A stretch of DNA of 64,000 nucleotides from Anaerolineales bacterium (GCA_020634855.1 JACKAU010000003.1:682001-746000); one strand, 5' to 3'; shown: positions 24,870 to 34,355, counted from the first letter of the stretch. A program made the numbers and translations. Notes: generated by a model from the sequence alone, not told the origin.

Positions 24870-25961
24870 CTACGCTCGCACGTCGGCCACGGTTTGGGCC
24901 AGGCGTTTGACCCCGTCTTCAATCTCTTCCGGCGCCAAGGCGCAGTAGGGCAGGCGCAGGAATCGCCCACCGCCGCCGTTGGGGAAGAAGGCTTCGCCGT
25001 CAGCCAGATTGAGATTGTAAGTTTTAGCCCGCTTAATTACATCGCCGGTGGCGACGCCCTCCGGCAAAGTCAAGGACAAAAAGAAGCCGCCTTCAGGTCG
25101 AGTCGCTTCGGCGTCGGGCAGGTGTTTGTCCAATGCATCCAGGCAGGCTTGCAGCCGGGGGGCGTATAACGCTTTCAACCGGGCAATCTGATCCGGCAGG
25201 TTCCCGGCTTGGCAGAATTCATAGACAATACCCTGCGACAGCAAACTGGGCGTAATGTAGGTATCTTCGGCAATTTTGGCGATATGGCCCAGAAGTTCCG
25301 CATCCGCATAAAGCATCCCAATCCGCGGCCCCGGCCCAATCAATTTACTAAAAGAAAGCATATGCAGCGTCAACGTCGGGTTAAGTTGAAACAGCGATGG
25401 CTGCTCTTTGCCTCTGTAACGCAGCGGGCGGTAGGGCGCGTCCTCCAACAACCGGAAACCATGCCGCGCGGACAGCTCGATTAATTTTTGACGCTTCTCC
25501 AACGAACAGGTGGCCCCAGAGGGATTCTGGAAATCGGGAATGATGTAGAAGAATTTGGGAACCTGCTGCTTCAACGCCGCTTCCAACGCGTCGATGTCGG
25601 GGCCATCGGGCTGAAGGGGAATGCCCACAACTTTGGCCCCATGCCGGCGCAGCATCGTGAGGGTGCGGTCGTAAGTGGGAACTTCAGTGAAGACGACATC
25701 GCCGGGACGAATGAAGTGGAAGCAGAGAAACTCGACAATTTGCAGCGAACCGTTGGCCGTCAGCACTTGATCAACTGAGACGCCTTGCCATTCGGCCAGC
25801 CACTCTCGTAGGGGCGCAAAGCCATAAGATTTGCCGTATTGTAAAATTGTGGTGCCGTATTTATCCAATGCCGTTTCTGAAGCGATTTTCATCGCTTCAA
25901 CGGGGAAGGATTCCGTGGCCGGCACACCACGGGTAAAATTAATAACAGGTTTATCAGACAC
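24870..25961 (-). CDS. PLP-dependent aminotransferase (class I/II, LysN/MocR-domain type)
   Basis: A 363-residue fold-type I aminotransferase. Recognisable are GKSYGFAPLREWLAEW, NGSLQIVEFLCFHFIRPGD, the cofactor-contacting YIIPDFQNPSGATCS and LLEDAPYRPLRY, and the PLP lysine in LSFSKLIGPGPRIGM (~residue 208). This pattern is that of 2-aminoadipate/aromatic aminotransferases and of the catalytic half of MocR proteins; the GntR-type HTH is absent. The amino donor and acceptor are not determinable. A divergent promoter pair separates it from the DtxR-family gene. Confidence 0.88.
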   Translation of the reverse strand: MSDKPVINFTRGVPATESFPVEAMKIASETALDKYGTTILQYGKSYGFAPLREWLAEWQGVSVDQVLTANGSLQIVEFLCFHFIRPGDVVFTEVPTYDRTLTMLRRHGAKVVGIPLQPDGPDIDALEAALKQQVPKFFYIIPDFQNPSGATCSLEKRQKLIELSARHGFRLLEDAPYRPLRYRGKEQPSLFQLNPTLTLHMLSFSKLIGPGPRIGMLYADAELLGHIAKIAEDTYITPSLLSQGIVYEFCQAGNLPDQIARLKALYAPRLQACLDALDKHLPDAEATRPEGGFFLSLTLPEGVATGDVIKRAKTYNLNLADGEAFFPNGGGGRFLRLPYCALAPEEIEDGVKRLAQTVADVRA

Positions 25962-26006
25962 TGCGTAAATCTCCTCATTAAGTTGGATGAACTATTGGAT
26001 GGCGTG

Positions 26007-26035
26007 AGAATAACATAGAGTATAATGATTGTCAA
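26007..26035 (-). promoter_or_regulatory. Sigma-70 promoter for the aminotransferase
   Basis: On the minus strand, TTGACA (26030-26035), 17-bp spacer, TATTCT (26007-26012), about 46 nt upstream of the start codon at 25961. Confidence 0.6.
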
Positions 26036-26046
26036 TCCAATTTTGT

Positions 26047-26075
26047 TTGACACTTCACTCTAGATAGGATACACT
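26047..26075 (+). promoter_or_regulatory. Sigma-70 promoter for the DtxR-family operon
   Basis: TTGACA (26047-26052), 17-bp spacer, TACACT (26070-26075). The leader of about 145 nt contains the 19-bp hairpin at 26128-26180. Confidence 0.6.
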
Positions 26076-26127
26076 CAAACTTGCTCAATCGAAAAAAACA
26101 GGTTCTTTGGGATCTTACCGTGTAAAA

Positions 26128-26180
26128 CATAAGATATAAAACGTAAACCGGATTTTGCCTCTTACGTTTTATATCTTATG
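26128..26180. repeat. Perfect 19-bp inverted repeat in the leader of the DtxR-family gene
   Basis: CATAAGATATAAAACGTAA (26128-26146) and TTACGTTTTATATCTTATG (26162-26180) with a 15-nt loop. AT-rich arms and no T-run speak against a terminator. A MITE/REP relic or an mRNA stability element are possible. Confidence 0.6.
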
Positions 26181-26225
26181 GTCACACCCCGCCAATTCCC
26201 AAAGAGCTGATGAAAGGAGGCTGAA

Positions 26226-26900
26226 GTGGATCGAACCCTAGTCAGCCAATCTATGGAAGATTATCTGAAGGCGATTTTTCAACTCGGCAAATTAGAGACA
26301 CAGGTGTCAACATCCGCCTTGGCTGATTTTTTGAAAGTAGCTCCGGCCTCCGTCACCAATATGTGCAAAAAACTGGCTGAGTTACACCTGGTGGACTATG
26401 AACCGTACCGAGGCGTCACGTTTACGCCGGCGGGTAAAAAAATCGTTTTGGAAATTGTGCGCCACCACCGTCTGATCGAGTTATATCTGGCCGAAGCTTT
26501 AGGCGTTCCGTGGGATCAAGTCCACGAAGAAGCCGAAAAGCTGGAGCATGTGATTAGCGAAGATCTGGAAGAACGCATGGCCGCCGCGCTAGGCGACCCG
26601 AAATTCGATCCGCACGGCGCGCCCATCCCCAGCCGTTCCGGCCACGTTCATGAGCATGACAGCGGCCGGCTGGTCGATATGGAAACCGGCGACCGGTTAA
26701 TGGTGGTTGAAGTCGATGATCGCGACCCCGAACTGCTGCGCTACCTGGGCCACCTGGGCATCTACCCCGGCACAAAAATCACCATCCTGGTTCGCGCACC
26801 CTTCAACGGTCCCCTCACCCTCACCAGCGGCGGCAACGAGTATAGCTTGGGCTACCAGGCCGCCGAATCGATCCGGGTGACCCGGCGCAGAGACGAGTAA
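26226..26900 (+). CDS. DtxR/MntR-family metal-dependent transcriptional regulator
   Basis: A 224-residue regulator: N-terminal winged helix (SMEDYLKAIFQLG, VAPASVTNMCKKLAELHLVDYEPYRGVTFT), a dimerisation/metal-binding domain with RHHRLIELYL, ALGVPWDQVHEEAEKLEH and HPHGAPIP-type residues, and a C-terminal FeoA/SH3-like domain (GDRLMVVEV, LGIYPGTKITIL). It should repress iron or manganese genes when metal is bound. GTG start with AAGGAGG 6 nt upstream. It heads an apparent operon with a flavoprotein and a DUF4139 protein. Confidence 0.9.
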   Translation: MDRTLVSQSMEDYLKAIFQLGKLETQVSTSALADFLKVAPASVTNMCKKLAELHLVDYEPYRGVTFTPAGKKIVLEIVRHHRLIELYLAEALGVPWDQVHEEAEKLEHVISEDLEERMAAALGDPKFDPHGAPIPSRSGHVHEHDSGRLVDMETGDRLMVVEVDDRDPELLRYLGHLGIYPGTKITILVRAPFNGPLTLTSGGNEYSLGYQAAESIRVTRRRDE

Positions 26901-26928
26901 CGTTCGAGCTGCGGCAACTATTCGAGTT

Positions 26929-27462
26929 ATGAGCCAACCCATTCCCAAAGTAATTTATCTGATTATCTCCGGGGCCATCTCCACCGATTTTGCACCCAAC
27001 CTAATCCGCGAACTCACCCAATTTAACCTCCCGATCTACACTTTCATGACGGACAACGCCTCTCGTCTGATCAGTCCCCGGCAACTGGCCGAGCAGCCCG
27101 GCCACCGGCTGGTCGAGGGCTATTTCGATCCCAACTTAGCCGGGGAGCGAGAACCGGGATTGACGCTGGTCGCGCCGGCGACGTTTAATACCGTCAACAA
27201 GCTCAGTCAGGGCATCGCCGATACGCTGGCTCATTCGTTGGCGGCCGAGGCTATCGGCGCGAGCTGGCCGGTGATCGTCGCGCCGGCGGTCAACGCTCAT
27301 CTGGCGCATCATCCTCGTTTCAACCACAGTCTCGATACCCTGCGCGGTTGGGGCGTGACAATTTGTGAGCTGCATCAAGCCGGCGACATGATGCAGATGG
27401 CGTCTATTGAAACCATTATCGCCGCAATAACTATTATTTTGGAAGGAAAGCGTGATGAGTAA
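26929..27462 (+). CDS. Flavoprotein (CoaC/UbiX-like fold)
   Basis: A 177-residue protein of the flavoprotein family that includes phosphopantothenoylcysteine decarboxylase. The segment LVAPATFNTVNKLSQGIADT matches the CoaC core (APATANTIAKLANGIAD), and WPVIVAPAVNAHLAHHP corresponds to the PAMN loop with Val replacing Met. The N-terminus VIYLIISGAIST replaces the usual GISGGIAAYK. Because several CoaC catalytic positions differ, the true substrate is uncertain. It overlaps the next gene by 8 nt and follows the DtxR-family gene by 28 nt. Confidence 0.75.
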   Translation: MSQPIPKVIYLIISGAISTDFAPNLIRELTQFNLPIYTFMTDNASRLISPRQLAEQPGHRLVEGYFDPNLAGEREPGLTLVAPATFNTVNKLSQGIADTLAHSLAAEAIGASWPVIVAPAVNAHLAHHPRFNHSLDTLRGWGVTICELHQAGDMMQMASIETIIAAITIILEGKRDE

Positions 27463-29395
27463 TTTACCTATCGTCCACATGACCCTCTACAAACACGGCG
27501 TCGGCTATTTCGAGCGCCGGGGAGCCGTTGAAGGGGAGGCCGTTAAACTCACCTTCCGGCGTGAGGAAATGGACGACATTCTCAAAAGTCTAACCTTGCT
27601 CGACCACGGCGGCGGCCAGGTGCGCGGCGTCGATTACGATACGCCCCAGAGCCGGGCCGAACGACTGGCCGGCAATTCGATCATTCTGGGCGACACCCGC
27701 AGCCTGCGCGATTTACTCCAGGCGCTGCGGGGGCGGGCCGTCGAACTGACCGTCAGTGACGGCAGCCGGATCGAGGGTATTCTGATCGGGCTGGATGAAG
27801 CGACGGAAAAAGCGCAGCAAAAATCGCTGGTTTCGCTTTTGCAAAAAGATAGTGAGACCGTGGCTATCCTGGCGCTCAGCCGGATCGAAGGGGTAACGGT
27901 GCGGGACGAGACCGCCGCCGCCGATTTACGCTTCTTTCTGGAAACGGCGCTGGGCCAGGAAACGCATCGATCGATTACGATTCGGCTCAGCCCCGGCAGC
28001 CACGATTTGCAGGCAACCTACATCGCCCCGGCGCCTACCTGGCGAGTGAGCTATCGCCTGATAGTCGATGCGCCGGAGGCCGAAACCAAAGAGGCGGAAG
28101 CACTGCTACAAGGTTGGGGCATTTTCGATAACCGCCTGGAGGAAGATTTGGAGGGAATCTCACTGTCGCTTACGGCGGGTATGCCTATCTCATTCGTTTA
28201 TGATTTGTACACCCCTCACACGCCGAAGCGACCGGTCGTCAGAGATGAGAACCGCGTCGCGCCGGGGCCAGTGATGATGGAAGCCGCTGCTATGGATGCC
28301 AGGGTCGTAGAGGCTTCAACAGGTAGACTGGCTAAAAGTCGAATGCGGGCACAGGAAATGCCAGGCATGCCTATGGCCGCCGCCCCTTCACCGCAAACGT
28401 ACGCTGAGTCGGTGGAGAGCGCCGCTGCGGGCCATTCTCTGGGCGAGTTGTTCCAATACAACATCACCACCCCGGTCACGGTGGGGCGAGGGCAGTCAGC
28501 GATGGTGCCGATTGTAAGCAGCACCCTCAAGGGCAAAAAAGATCTAATCTACAACGGCTCGAAAATGGCGACGCATCCGGTAGCGACGCTGCGCTTCAAG
28601 AACAGCACCAACCTCACCCTGGAACACGGGCCGGTGACGGTCTTGGAAAAGGGCGAATACGTCGGCGAAGCCGTCCTCCCCTTCACCGCCGACCAGGCCG
28701 AAGCGGTCATTTCCTACGCGGTCGAGTTGGGCCTGCATATCAAAGAAGAGCATCAATCGGAAAGCCAACTACACGGGCTGCATATCAAAGATGGGTATCT
28801 GCTGCAACAGGTGTACCAAATCCAACGCACCATCTACCAGATCGATAACCGGACGCCGCAGCCTAAAACCGTATTGATTGAACGCCAGCGTCAAACCCGA
28901 GCCGCGCCCTATGATATGCCGGAGCCAACCGAAACTACGCTCGATTTTTATCGCTATCAGGTTGAAACGCAGCCAAGTCGGATTACGACCTTCACGGCTC
29001 AAGAGCGACGGCTGGTTAGCCGCCGGGAAGAGCTGTACCAGCAAAGCTATCAGGGGTTACAAAAATATTTTGATGACAAATTTCTGGATGCGGCCACGTA
29101 TCAAAAATTAAAAGACCTGCTTGATATTTGGGGCGAGATCGCTCAGATGAAACAAGCCATTGAGGCGCAAGAAGCGCGACGCGGCCAAATCTATGTAGCT
29201 CAGGATCAAATTCAGAAAAACATGGCGGCGCTTTCGCAAGATGGCGAGGAAGGTCGCCTGCGGGGGCAGTACGTCAAGCAGCTAGGCGACAGCGAAAGCC
29301 AACTGGCCGAAATAGCTCAAATGATTACGGCGACGCAAAGCAAAATTAAACAGCAGCAGGCCGAAATCGATAAGTTAATCGCGGCTCTGGGGTGA
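27455..29395 (+). CDS. DUF4139 / MuiA-like protein
   Basis: A 646-residue protein of the DUF4139 group (related to mucoidy inhibitor MuiA). N-terminal YKHGVGYFERRG and DDILKSLTLLD, central APTWRVSYRLIVD, LQGWGIFDNRLEEDLEGISLSLTAG split by family positions, and a C-terminal coiled coil (~540-646, QEARRGQIYVAQDQIQKNM). No signal peptide is evident, so a cytoplasmic location is likely. ATG at 27455 overlaps the flavoprotein gene by 8 nt; a GTG one codon earlier is possible. The biochemical role of the family is not established. Confidence 0.8.
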   Translation: MSNLPIVHMTLYKHGVGYFERRGAVEGEAVKLTFRREEMDDILKSLTLLDHGGGQVRGVDYDTPQSRAERLAGNSIILGDTRSLRDLLQALRGRAVELTVSDGSRIEGILIGLDEATEKAQQKSLVSLLQKDSETVAILALSRIEGVTVRDETAAADLRFFLETALGQETHRSITIRLSPGSHDLQATYIAPAPTWRVSYRLIVDAPEAETKEAEALLQGWGIFDNRLEEDLEGISLSLTAGMPISFVYDLYTPHTPKRPVVRDENRVAPGPVMMEAAAMDARVVEASTGRLAKSRMRAQEMPGMPMAAAPSPQTYAESVESAAAGHSLGELFQYNITTPVTVGRGQSAMVPIVSSTLKGKKDLIYNGSKMATHPVATLRFKNSTNLTLEHGPVTVLEKGEYVGEAVLPFTADQAEAVISYAVELGLHIKEEHQSESQLHGLHIKDGYLLQQVYQIQRTIYQIDNRTPQPKTVLIERQRQTRAAPYDMPEPTETTLDFYRYQVETQPSRITTFTAQERRLVSRREELYQQSYQGLQKYFDDKFLDAATYQKLKDLLDIWGEIAQMKQAIEAQEARRGQIYVAQDQIQKNMAALSQDGEEGRLRGQYVKQLGDSESQLAEIAQMITATQSKIKQQQAEIDKLIAALG

Positions 29396-29406
29396 ACCTT
29401 TAGAGT

Positions 29407-31827
29407 TCACTCAACCTTCACTGCAAGCTCAACCGAGTCCTGACCGTCCGCCAGTAGCAAACGCTGCCCCTCCTGTGGATTATACAACCCGATCCGTAGC
29501 GTGTACGTCCCGGCGCTGACGGCCGGTACCCACAATCCGTGCCGGTCGATGATCGTCTCGCCGGCGGTCCAACTCGACGTCGGTCGAGACCACTGGGCCG
29601 GCTGCCCATCCGATTGGGCGATGAGCGTCCCCTCGCTATCAAGCAAATGTACAAACACGTGATAATCCAGACCCGGCGTAGTCGCGGCCTGCCAGTGAAG
29701 CTCGACGGGCAGACTATGACTCGCTGGCGTTTGCGGTGGGTAGACAGCTTCGTCTAAGGTGATCAGATCGCCAAAGGTAGCGCCGACAGGTGTCGTGACC
29801 ATCGTTTCCGGCGCAGGGAAGGCAAACAGAAGGAGCCGTTGGCCGTCGAACGTCTCGCTGCGGGTTTTGAAGCCTTGCGCAGCCAGTGTTTGCTCAACGC
29901 CGCTCTCTTCAGGCGGGAGCCAGTTGGGCAGCCACCAAATTTGGTCGTGGTTGGTCATGGTTTCAGTGAGCCGCCTAGTAACCGCCTCAGGCAGCGGGAA
30001 GCCGCCATTATTCAAACCCAGAACCGGAGCATGCCCTTTATACCGTTCGGCAAAGGGCATGGCGATTTCGGGATCATTAGTAATGACGGTGTCGGTGGGG
30101 CGGACGGCCTGATTCAGAACGGCGACGGATTGTTGGAGGGAATTGGCGGGCAAGGCGTGAGTGTGGATCAGGAGGAAGGTGAGGGCGAGGAGAGAAGTTG
30201 AGAGAGGGATTAATAATTGATAATTGGAGGAGGAGGAGATTGGAGATTGGGAGATTGGAGATTGGAGGTCGGAGGTCGGGAGTTTAGAGAGAGGAAGAGA
30301 GAGGAGTAATTTTATTTGCTGGCTCAGATAGAAGGCGGTTACACCGAGATTGAGCAGCAGGATAGCCAGTAGCAACCAATTAACCTGGCCTTGCCAGGCC
30401 CAGGCTAGATCCAAGGTGTCGAGGGAGATAAAGGACCAGGCCGAGAGAAGAGCGGCGTACTGTGGATCGAAGAAAGTTTGGCGGTCGAAGAGGGGCAGGC
30501 CGGTGTCGAGGAGCGAGTTTTGGAAATCGGAGAAGTCGATTAGCGTGGTTTGGAGTTGGGGAATGAAGCTAAGGAGGCAGAGAACGAAAATAAGGCCGAG
30601 GGAGAGCCGGTGTAGGATGTAGGACGTGGAGCGTGGAGCGTCAGATGCGGTATGTGACGTGTGCAAAGGTAGGAAAGCGTAGGTGAGGACAGGAGCCAGA
30701 AAGATAGTCCAGAAAGGAAGGGTGGGGATCATGAAACGTGGTCCCCAGGCGTAGCCGCCGTGCCACATAAACCATTTGCCGTAGAGCAGCAGGTGGATCA
30801 GGATGACACTGAGGGCAGCTAGCCCTTCGGCGGGAAAACGGCGAAAAAAGGGCCAGACGCCAACAACGCTTAGAATTAAAATAGGAGAGTACAGTAACAG
30901 ACCGCGGCCGGGGCTGATCAATTGGCCGAACAGGCCATCTAAAAGAATGCCGCTGAAGGTTTCGTTGGGCAGATAGCCGGTGTTGAGCGGATCGCCGTAG
31001 CGAGACATGTTAAAGGCGATCAAGCTCAGGCCGATCAGCGCCAGCGGCAGCGCGAAGGCAACCAGCGATGGCCAAAAATGAAAAAGCCGTCCCACGAATT
31101 GGCCGGGCTTGGTTCCTCGTAGTAAATAGTAGAGAAACAGCAGGCCGAACACCGGTAAGAACAAAGCCTCAGCGTAGCGGGTCGCCACATTCCAACCCAG
31201 AAACAGACCCGCCAACAACGGATAAATGACGAGTTGTTTATTGAAACGGGATTTGACTGTGGCAGTCTCGGCGAGAGCATGGCTGAATTTAAGCAGCACA
31301 AACGCGGCAGCCAGAAGTAGAAACCCTGAAAAGGGATCGCTGAAGAGGGATTTGGCATACGGCCAGGCTAATGTCGCCAGGCCAAAAATCAAAGCTGCTC
31401 CCAGGCCGGTTAGCGGCGGGTAGCCTAATTCTTGGAGGTAAGCCAGCAGTAAAACCGCCGTGAGAGCAGTGACGAACGCATTAAACAGCAACGCCAAACT
31501 AACCGGCCCAAACCACGGCGCGACAAGCCCTAACCCGACCAACGGCAACAGCCCCAGCGGCGCCCCAACACCCTTGCGCGAGTAGAGCAGCCCATCGAGG
31601 CCGTAGGTGCCTTGCTGCAAATCCATCCAACGAATCTGCTCGATGTCCAATGCGCCCCGGCGAACCAAGCTCTCGGCTGTAGAAAACATCGCCAGTCCGT
31701 CGCTGGAGTTGATGCGAGGGGTATAGGTTAACAGGTAAACCGCCATCAGAAATAGAAAAAGGGCGATACTTAAAGAACCACCGAGCCGGGTGATCATTGT
31801 TTTTTCAGAAAGACCTCCGTGCTGCAT
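29407..31827 (-). CDS. GT-C-type multi-pass membrane protein (putative glycosyltransferase)
   Basis: An 806-residue protein with about 11-13 TM segments over residues ~15-560 and a C-terminal extracytoplasmic ~230-residue beta-rich domain. The first loop contains NSSDGLAMFSTAESLVRRG and a later GGYAWGPRFMIP motif, typical of GT-C/PMT-like enzymes using polyprenyl-linked sugars. Two starts are possible: ATG 31827, or ATG 31797 (MITRLGG) with GGAGG about 17 nt upstream; neither is ideal. A Ser/Pro/Gln-rich stretch (~residues 510-545) is encoded by AGATTGG repeats like those seen between genes. Confidence 0.7.
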   Translation of the reverse strand: MQHGGLSEKTMITRLGGSLSIALFLFLMAVYLLTYTPRINSSDGLAMFSTAESLVRRGALDIEQIRWMDLQQGTYGLDGLLYSRKGVGAPLGLLPLVGLGLVAPWFGPVSLALLFNAFVTALTAVLLLAYLQELGYPPLTGLGAALIFGLATLAWPYAKSLFSDPFSGFLLLAAAFVLLKFSHALAETATVKSRFNKQLVIYPLLAGLFLGWNVATRYAEALFLPVFGLLFLYYLLRGTKPGQFVGRLFHFWPSLVAFALPLALIGLSLIAFNMSRYGDPLNTGYLPNETFSGILLDGLFGQLISPGRGLLLYSPILILSVVGVWPFFRRFPAEGLAALSVILIHLLLYGKWFMWHGGYAWGPRFMIPTLPFWTIFLAPVLTYAFLPLHTSHTASDAPRSTSYILHRLSLGLIFVLCLLSFIPQLQTTLIDFSDFQNSLLDTGLPLFDRQTFFDPQYAALLSAWSFISLDTLDLAWAWQGQVNWLLLAILLLNLGVTAFYLSQQIKLLLSLPLSKLPTSDLQSPISQSPISSSSNYQLLIPLSTSLLALTFLLIHTHALPANSLQQSVAVLNQAVRPTDTVITNDPEIAMPFAERYKGHAPVLGLNNGGFPLPEAVTRRLTETMTNHDQIWWLPNWLPPEESGVEQTLAAQGFKTRSETFDGQRLLLFAFPAPETMVTTPVGATFGDLITLDEAVYPPQTPASHSLPVELHWQAATTPGLDYHVFVHLLDSEGTLIAQSDGQPAQWSRPTSSWTAGETIIDRHGLWVPAVSAGTYTLRIGLYNPQEGQRLLLADGQDSVELAVKVE
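30225..30305. repeat. AGATTGG heptamer/GA-rich low-complexity tract inside the GT-C gene
   Basis: Reads (GGAGATTGGGAGATTGGA..) then AGAGAGGA runs. It encodes a Ser/Pro/Gln-rich loop of the membrane protein. The same heptamer appears between genes at about 1511-1535, 16046-16070 and 46096-46138. Confidence 0.7.
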
Positions 31828-31893
31828 AAGTCATAATTATAGTTCAGGCCGTAATCCAGGCGAATTTTCGGATGCAGTAGTATATTTTTCTCG

Positions 31894-31923
31894 TTGGTTG
31901 AAACTATTATAATATGCTATAAT
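31894..31923 (+). promoter_or_regulatory. Candidate promoter for the kinase-FHA gene
   Basis: TTGGTT (31894-31899), 18-bp spacer, TATAAT (31918-31923), 29 nt before the ATG at 31952. Confidence 0.45.
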
Positions 31924-31951
31924 GCTATAAATTTTTCATTGGTAAAGCGGC

Positions 31952-33193
31952 ATGGATGACTTGATCGGTCGAAGTTTTGGCGGTTACAAACTGAAAGAGT
32001 TGGTTGGCGCTGGCGGAGTAGCCAGTATTTACAAAGGCTACGACGAACGGTTAGCTCGCTGGGTAGCGATCAAGGTTATTTCGATTGCCACCATCGGCGG
32101 CGAAACTGAGGAAACCGTTTTGGCCCGCTTTCGCCAGGAAGCGCAGGCTATTGCCGCGTTGCGGCATCGCAACATCTTGACGATTTACGGTTACGGGGAA
32201 GAAGAGGGGTACGCCTACATCATCATGGAATACGTACCCGGCGGTTCGCTTAAAGATCGGGTAGATGCCGGGAAACCGGTCTCTTGGGATCAGGCCTTGA
32301 CCATTATTATTCCCGTGTCGCAAGCCCTGGCTTTTGCTCACGAGCATAACATTATCCATCGTGATATTAAACCGGCCAATATTCTGATGCCTCAAGAAGA
32401 TTGGCCGTTGCTGGCCGATTTCGGTCTGGCCAAAATGGAACACTCGACGCGACCTAACCTAACCATGCCGGGCCAGGTGTTGGGGACAATGGCTTATGCT
32501 GCCCCGGAGCAAATTCAAGAAGGGGAAATCGATGCTCGGATCGATATTTACTCGCTGGGTATTGTGCTGTATGAACTGCTGACCGGCCAACTGCCGTTTG
32601 AAGGAGAAACCTCCTTCGACTTTTTGATGGCCCGTTTGACTGAGCCGCCCAAACCGTTGTTAAAAGCCAATCCTGATGCGCCCGATATCTTTGTGCCGAT
32701 TCTCGACAAAGCGTTAGCGCAAGATCCTCACGACCGCTACCAGACTATGATTCAATTCTCGCAAGATTTGATGGAAGCCCGCTACAAACTGGGCCGTTCG
32801 GCGGCTACCCGGCCACGCGGCGCCCGCTATCAAGGCTCAACTTCAGTGATGAATACCCAGGAACTCCAAGAAACCAAAGTACTGCTTAAACTCACCGAGA
32901 GCGGTCAGCAAATCGCCACCAACGACCAGTCTGAACTCCTTATCGGCCGGGCCCACAAAAACATGATGCCTGATATCAACCTCACGCCTCATGGCGGCAC
33001 CAAAGCCGGCGTATCACGTCGACATAGCCGATTATTCCGTAAAGATGATCAGTGGTACCTGGAAGATTTGGGCAGCACCAACGGTACGTTTGTCAACGGC
33101 AGCCGCATCGAACCTAATAAAGCGGTTTCGGTCAAAGAAGGCGACAAACTCCGCTTCGGGCAGATTGAACTGGAATTTGGCCTTAAATCTTAG
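31952..33193 (+). CDS. Ser/Thr protein kinase with C-terminal FHA domain
   Basis: A 413-residue cytoplasmic kinase. Residues ~10-270 hold the Hanks kinase: LVGAGGVASIYKGYD, VAIKVIS, IIHRDIKPANIL, LADFGLAK, AYAAPEQI. The FHA domain occupies ~325-410: LLIGRAHKN, SRRHSRLF and DLGSTNGTFVNGSRI are the phosphothreonine-binding signature. No TM segment, unlike PknB-type receptors, so the FHA may bind autophosphorylated kinase or partner proteins. It is monocistronic, with a promoter 29 nt upstream and a terminator downstream. Confidence 0.93.
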   Translation: MDDLIGRSFGGYKLKELVGAGGVASIYKGYDERLARWVAIKVISIATIGGETEETVLARFRQEAQAIAALRHRNILTIYGYGEEEGYAYIIMEYVPGGSLKDRVDAGKPVSWDQALTIIIPVSQALAFAHEHNIIHRDIKPANILMPQEDWPLLADFGLAKMEHSTRPNLTMPGQVLGTMAYAAPEQIQEGEIDARIDIYSLGIVLYELLTGQLPFEGETSFDFLMARLTEPPKPLLKANPDAPDIFVPILDKALAQDPHDRYQTMIQFSQDLMEARYKLGRSAATRPRGARYQGSTSVMNTQELQETKVLLKLTESGQQIATNDQSELLIGRAHKNMMPDINLTPHGGTKAGVSRRHSRLFRKDDQWYLEDLGSTNGTFVNGSRIEPNKAVSVKEGDKLRFGQIELEFGLKS

Positions 33194-33227
33194 GCCCTTT
33201 TCAATTCCATCACTAACAGGCAAAACT

Positions 33228-33262
33228 GAGGAGCCTTAGGTCAGGCTCCTCGCTTTATTTTT
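33228..33262 (+). terminator. Intrinsic terminator after the kinase-FHA gene
   Basis: GAGGAGCCT (33228-33236), TAGGTC loop, AGGCTCCTC (33243-33251), then GCTTTATTTTT. Confidence 0.85.
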
Positions 33263-33277
33263 GGATGACAACGAGAG

Positions 33278-34333
33278 ATGTCTCGCAATCTAAATTATCT
33301 TTGTATCCTATCGATTTTTGTCCTGACGCTGGTCGGCTGCACCTCAACCAGTGTCTCGGCTGTTCAGTTGACATCTACCGATCCACCGGCGCCTGCTTCG
33401 ACGCCCACCGAAACACGCCCACCCACAGTCACGGCCTCCCCCACGACTACGCTCACCTCGACGGCGACCCTGCCCCCCAGCGCCACGCCGATGCCTCAGC
33501 CCACGCCCACCGCTACCCCCGAACCGGCTGAACTCAAATACGTCGTTCTGATCAGCATCGACGGGCTGCGGCCCGACGCCCTCGAGATTGCCGATACGCC
33601 GACGCTCGATGCCCTGCGAGCCGCCGGAGCCTACAGCGCTAAGGCCAAATCTGTGCTACCCAGCGTGACCCTGGTCAACCATGCCTCGATGCTGGGCGGG
33701 ATGGGGCCGGACAAGCACGGCATTACCTGGAACGTACTCGATCCTGAGGCCGGTAAAATTAAAGGGCCTACGCTGTTTAGTGTGGCTCACGAAGCCGGCT
33801 TGTCAGCGGTGATGGTGGTGGGTAAACCCAAGCTCGAGCACATTGTGCTGCCTGATTCGGTCGATGCGTTTTATCAGCCCGGCTACACCGATCGCCAGGT
33901 GGTCAACCAGGCTTTGGAGATTATCGACACCGATCAGCCTGATATTCTTTTCATCCACCTGCCTGATGTCGATACAGCCGGCCATTTGACCGGCTGGATG
34001 GGACTGGGTCAATTATTAGCGATTAATCTGACGGATAGGCTAATCGGCAACATTGTGAGCGCCTTGAAAGATGAGGATGTTCTAAAAAATACCCTACTCA
34101 TCATCACCGCCGATCACGGCGGCAGCGGGCTGGCTCACGGGACGGACTCACCGGAGGATTCAACCATCCCCTGGTTAGCCGTTGGGCCAGGCATCCCGGC
34201 CGGAGTAACCATTAAGCAGGACATCATCATTTACGACACAGCGGCGACGATTCTGTACGCTTTGGGCCTACCCATTCCCGAATCGTGGGATGGCCGGCCG
34301 GTAACCGAGATATTTGACCAAGACGAAAAATGA
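33278..34333 (+). CDS. Type I phosphodiesterase/alkaline phosphatase superfamily lipoprotein
   Basis: A 351-residue exported lipoprotein with lipobox LVGC (Cys ~21), a Thr/Pro-rich linker to ~residue 85, and an alkaline-phosphatase-superfamily domain. LISIDGLRPDAL holds the first metal Asp, SVLPSVTLVNHASMLGG the nucleophile Thr region, HLPDVDTAGHLTGW and ITADHGGSGLAHG further metal ligands. This is the nucleotide pyrophosphatase/phosphodiesterase pattern. The substrate is unknown. It is followed by the CofC-like gene, whose first in-frame codon overlaps its end. Confidence 0.88.
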   Translation: MSRNLNYLCILSIFVLTLVGCTSTSVSAVQLTSTDPPAPASTPTETRPPTVTASPTTTLTSTATLPPSATPMPQPTPTATPEPAELKYVVLISIDGLRPDALEIADTPTLDALRAAGAYSAKAKSVLPSVTLVNHASMLGGMGPDKHGITWNVLDPEAGKIKGPTLFSVAHEAGLSAVMVVGKPKLEHIVLPDSVDAFYQPGYTDRQVVNQALEIIDTDQPDILFIHLPDVDTAGHLTGWMGLGQLLAINLTDRLIGNIVSALKDEDVLKNTLLIITADHGGSGLAHGTDSPEDSTIPWLAVGPGIPAGVTIKQDIIIYDTAATILYALGLPIPESWDGRPVTEIFDQDEK

Positions 34334-34355
34334 AGTCATAGTGGGGCCAGACCTA

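Noticed and set aside
26128..26180. DtxR-type metal-box operator
   Set aside because: The 19-bp arms are separated by 15 nt and do not resemble DtxR/MntR boxes, which are compact palindromes; it fits a repeat element better.
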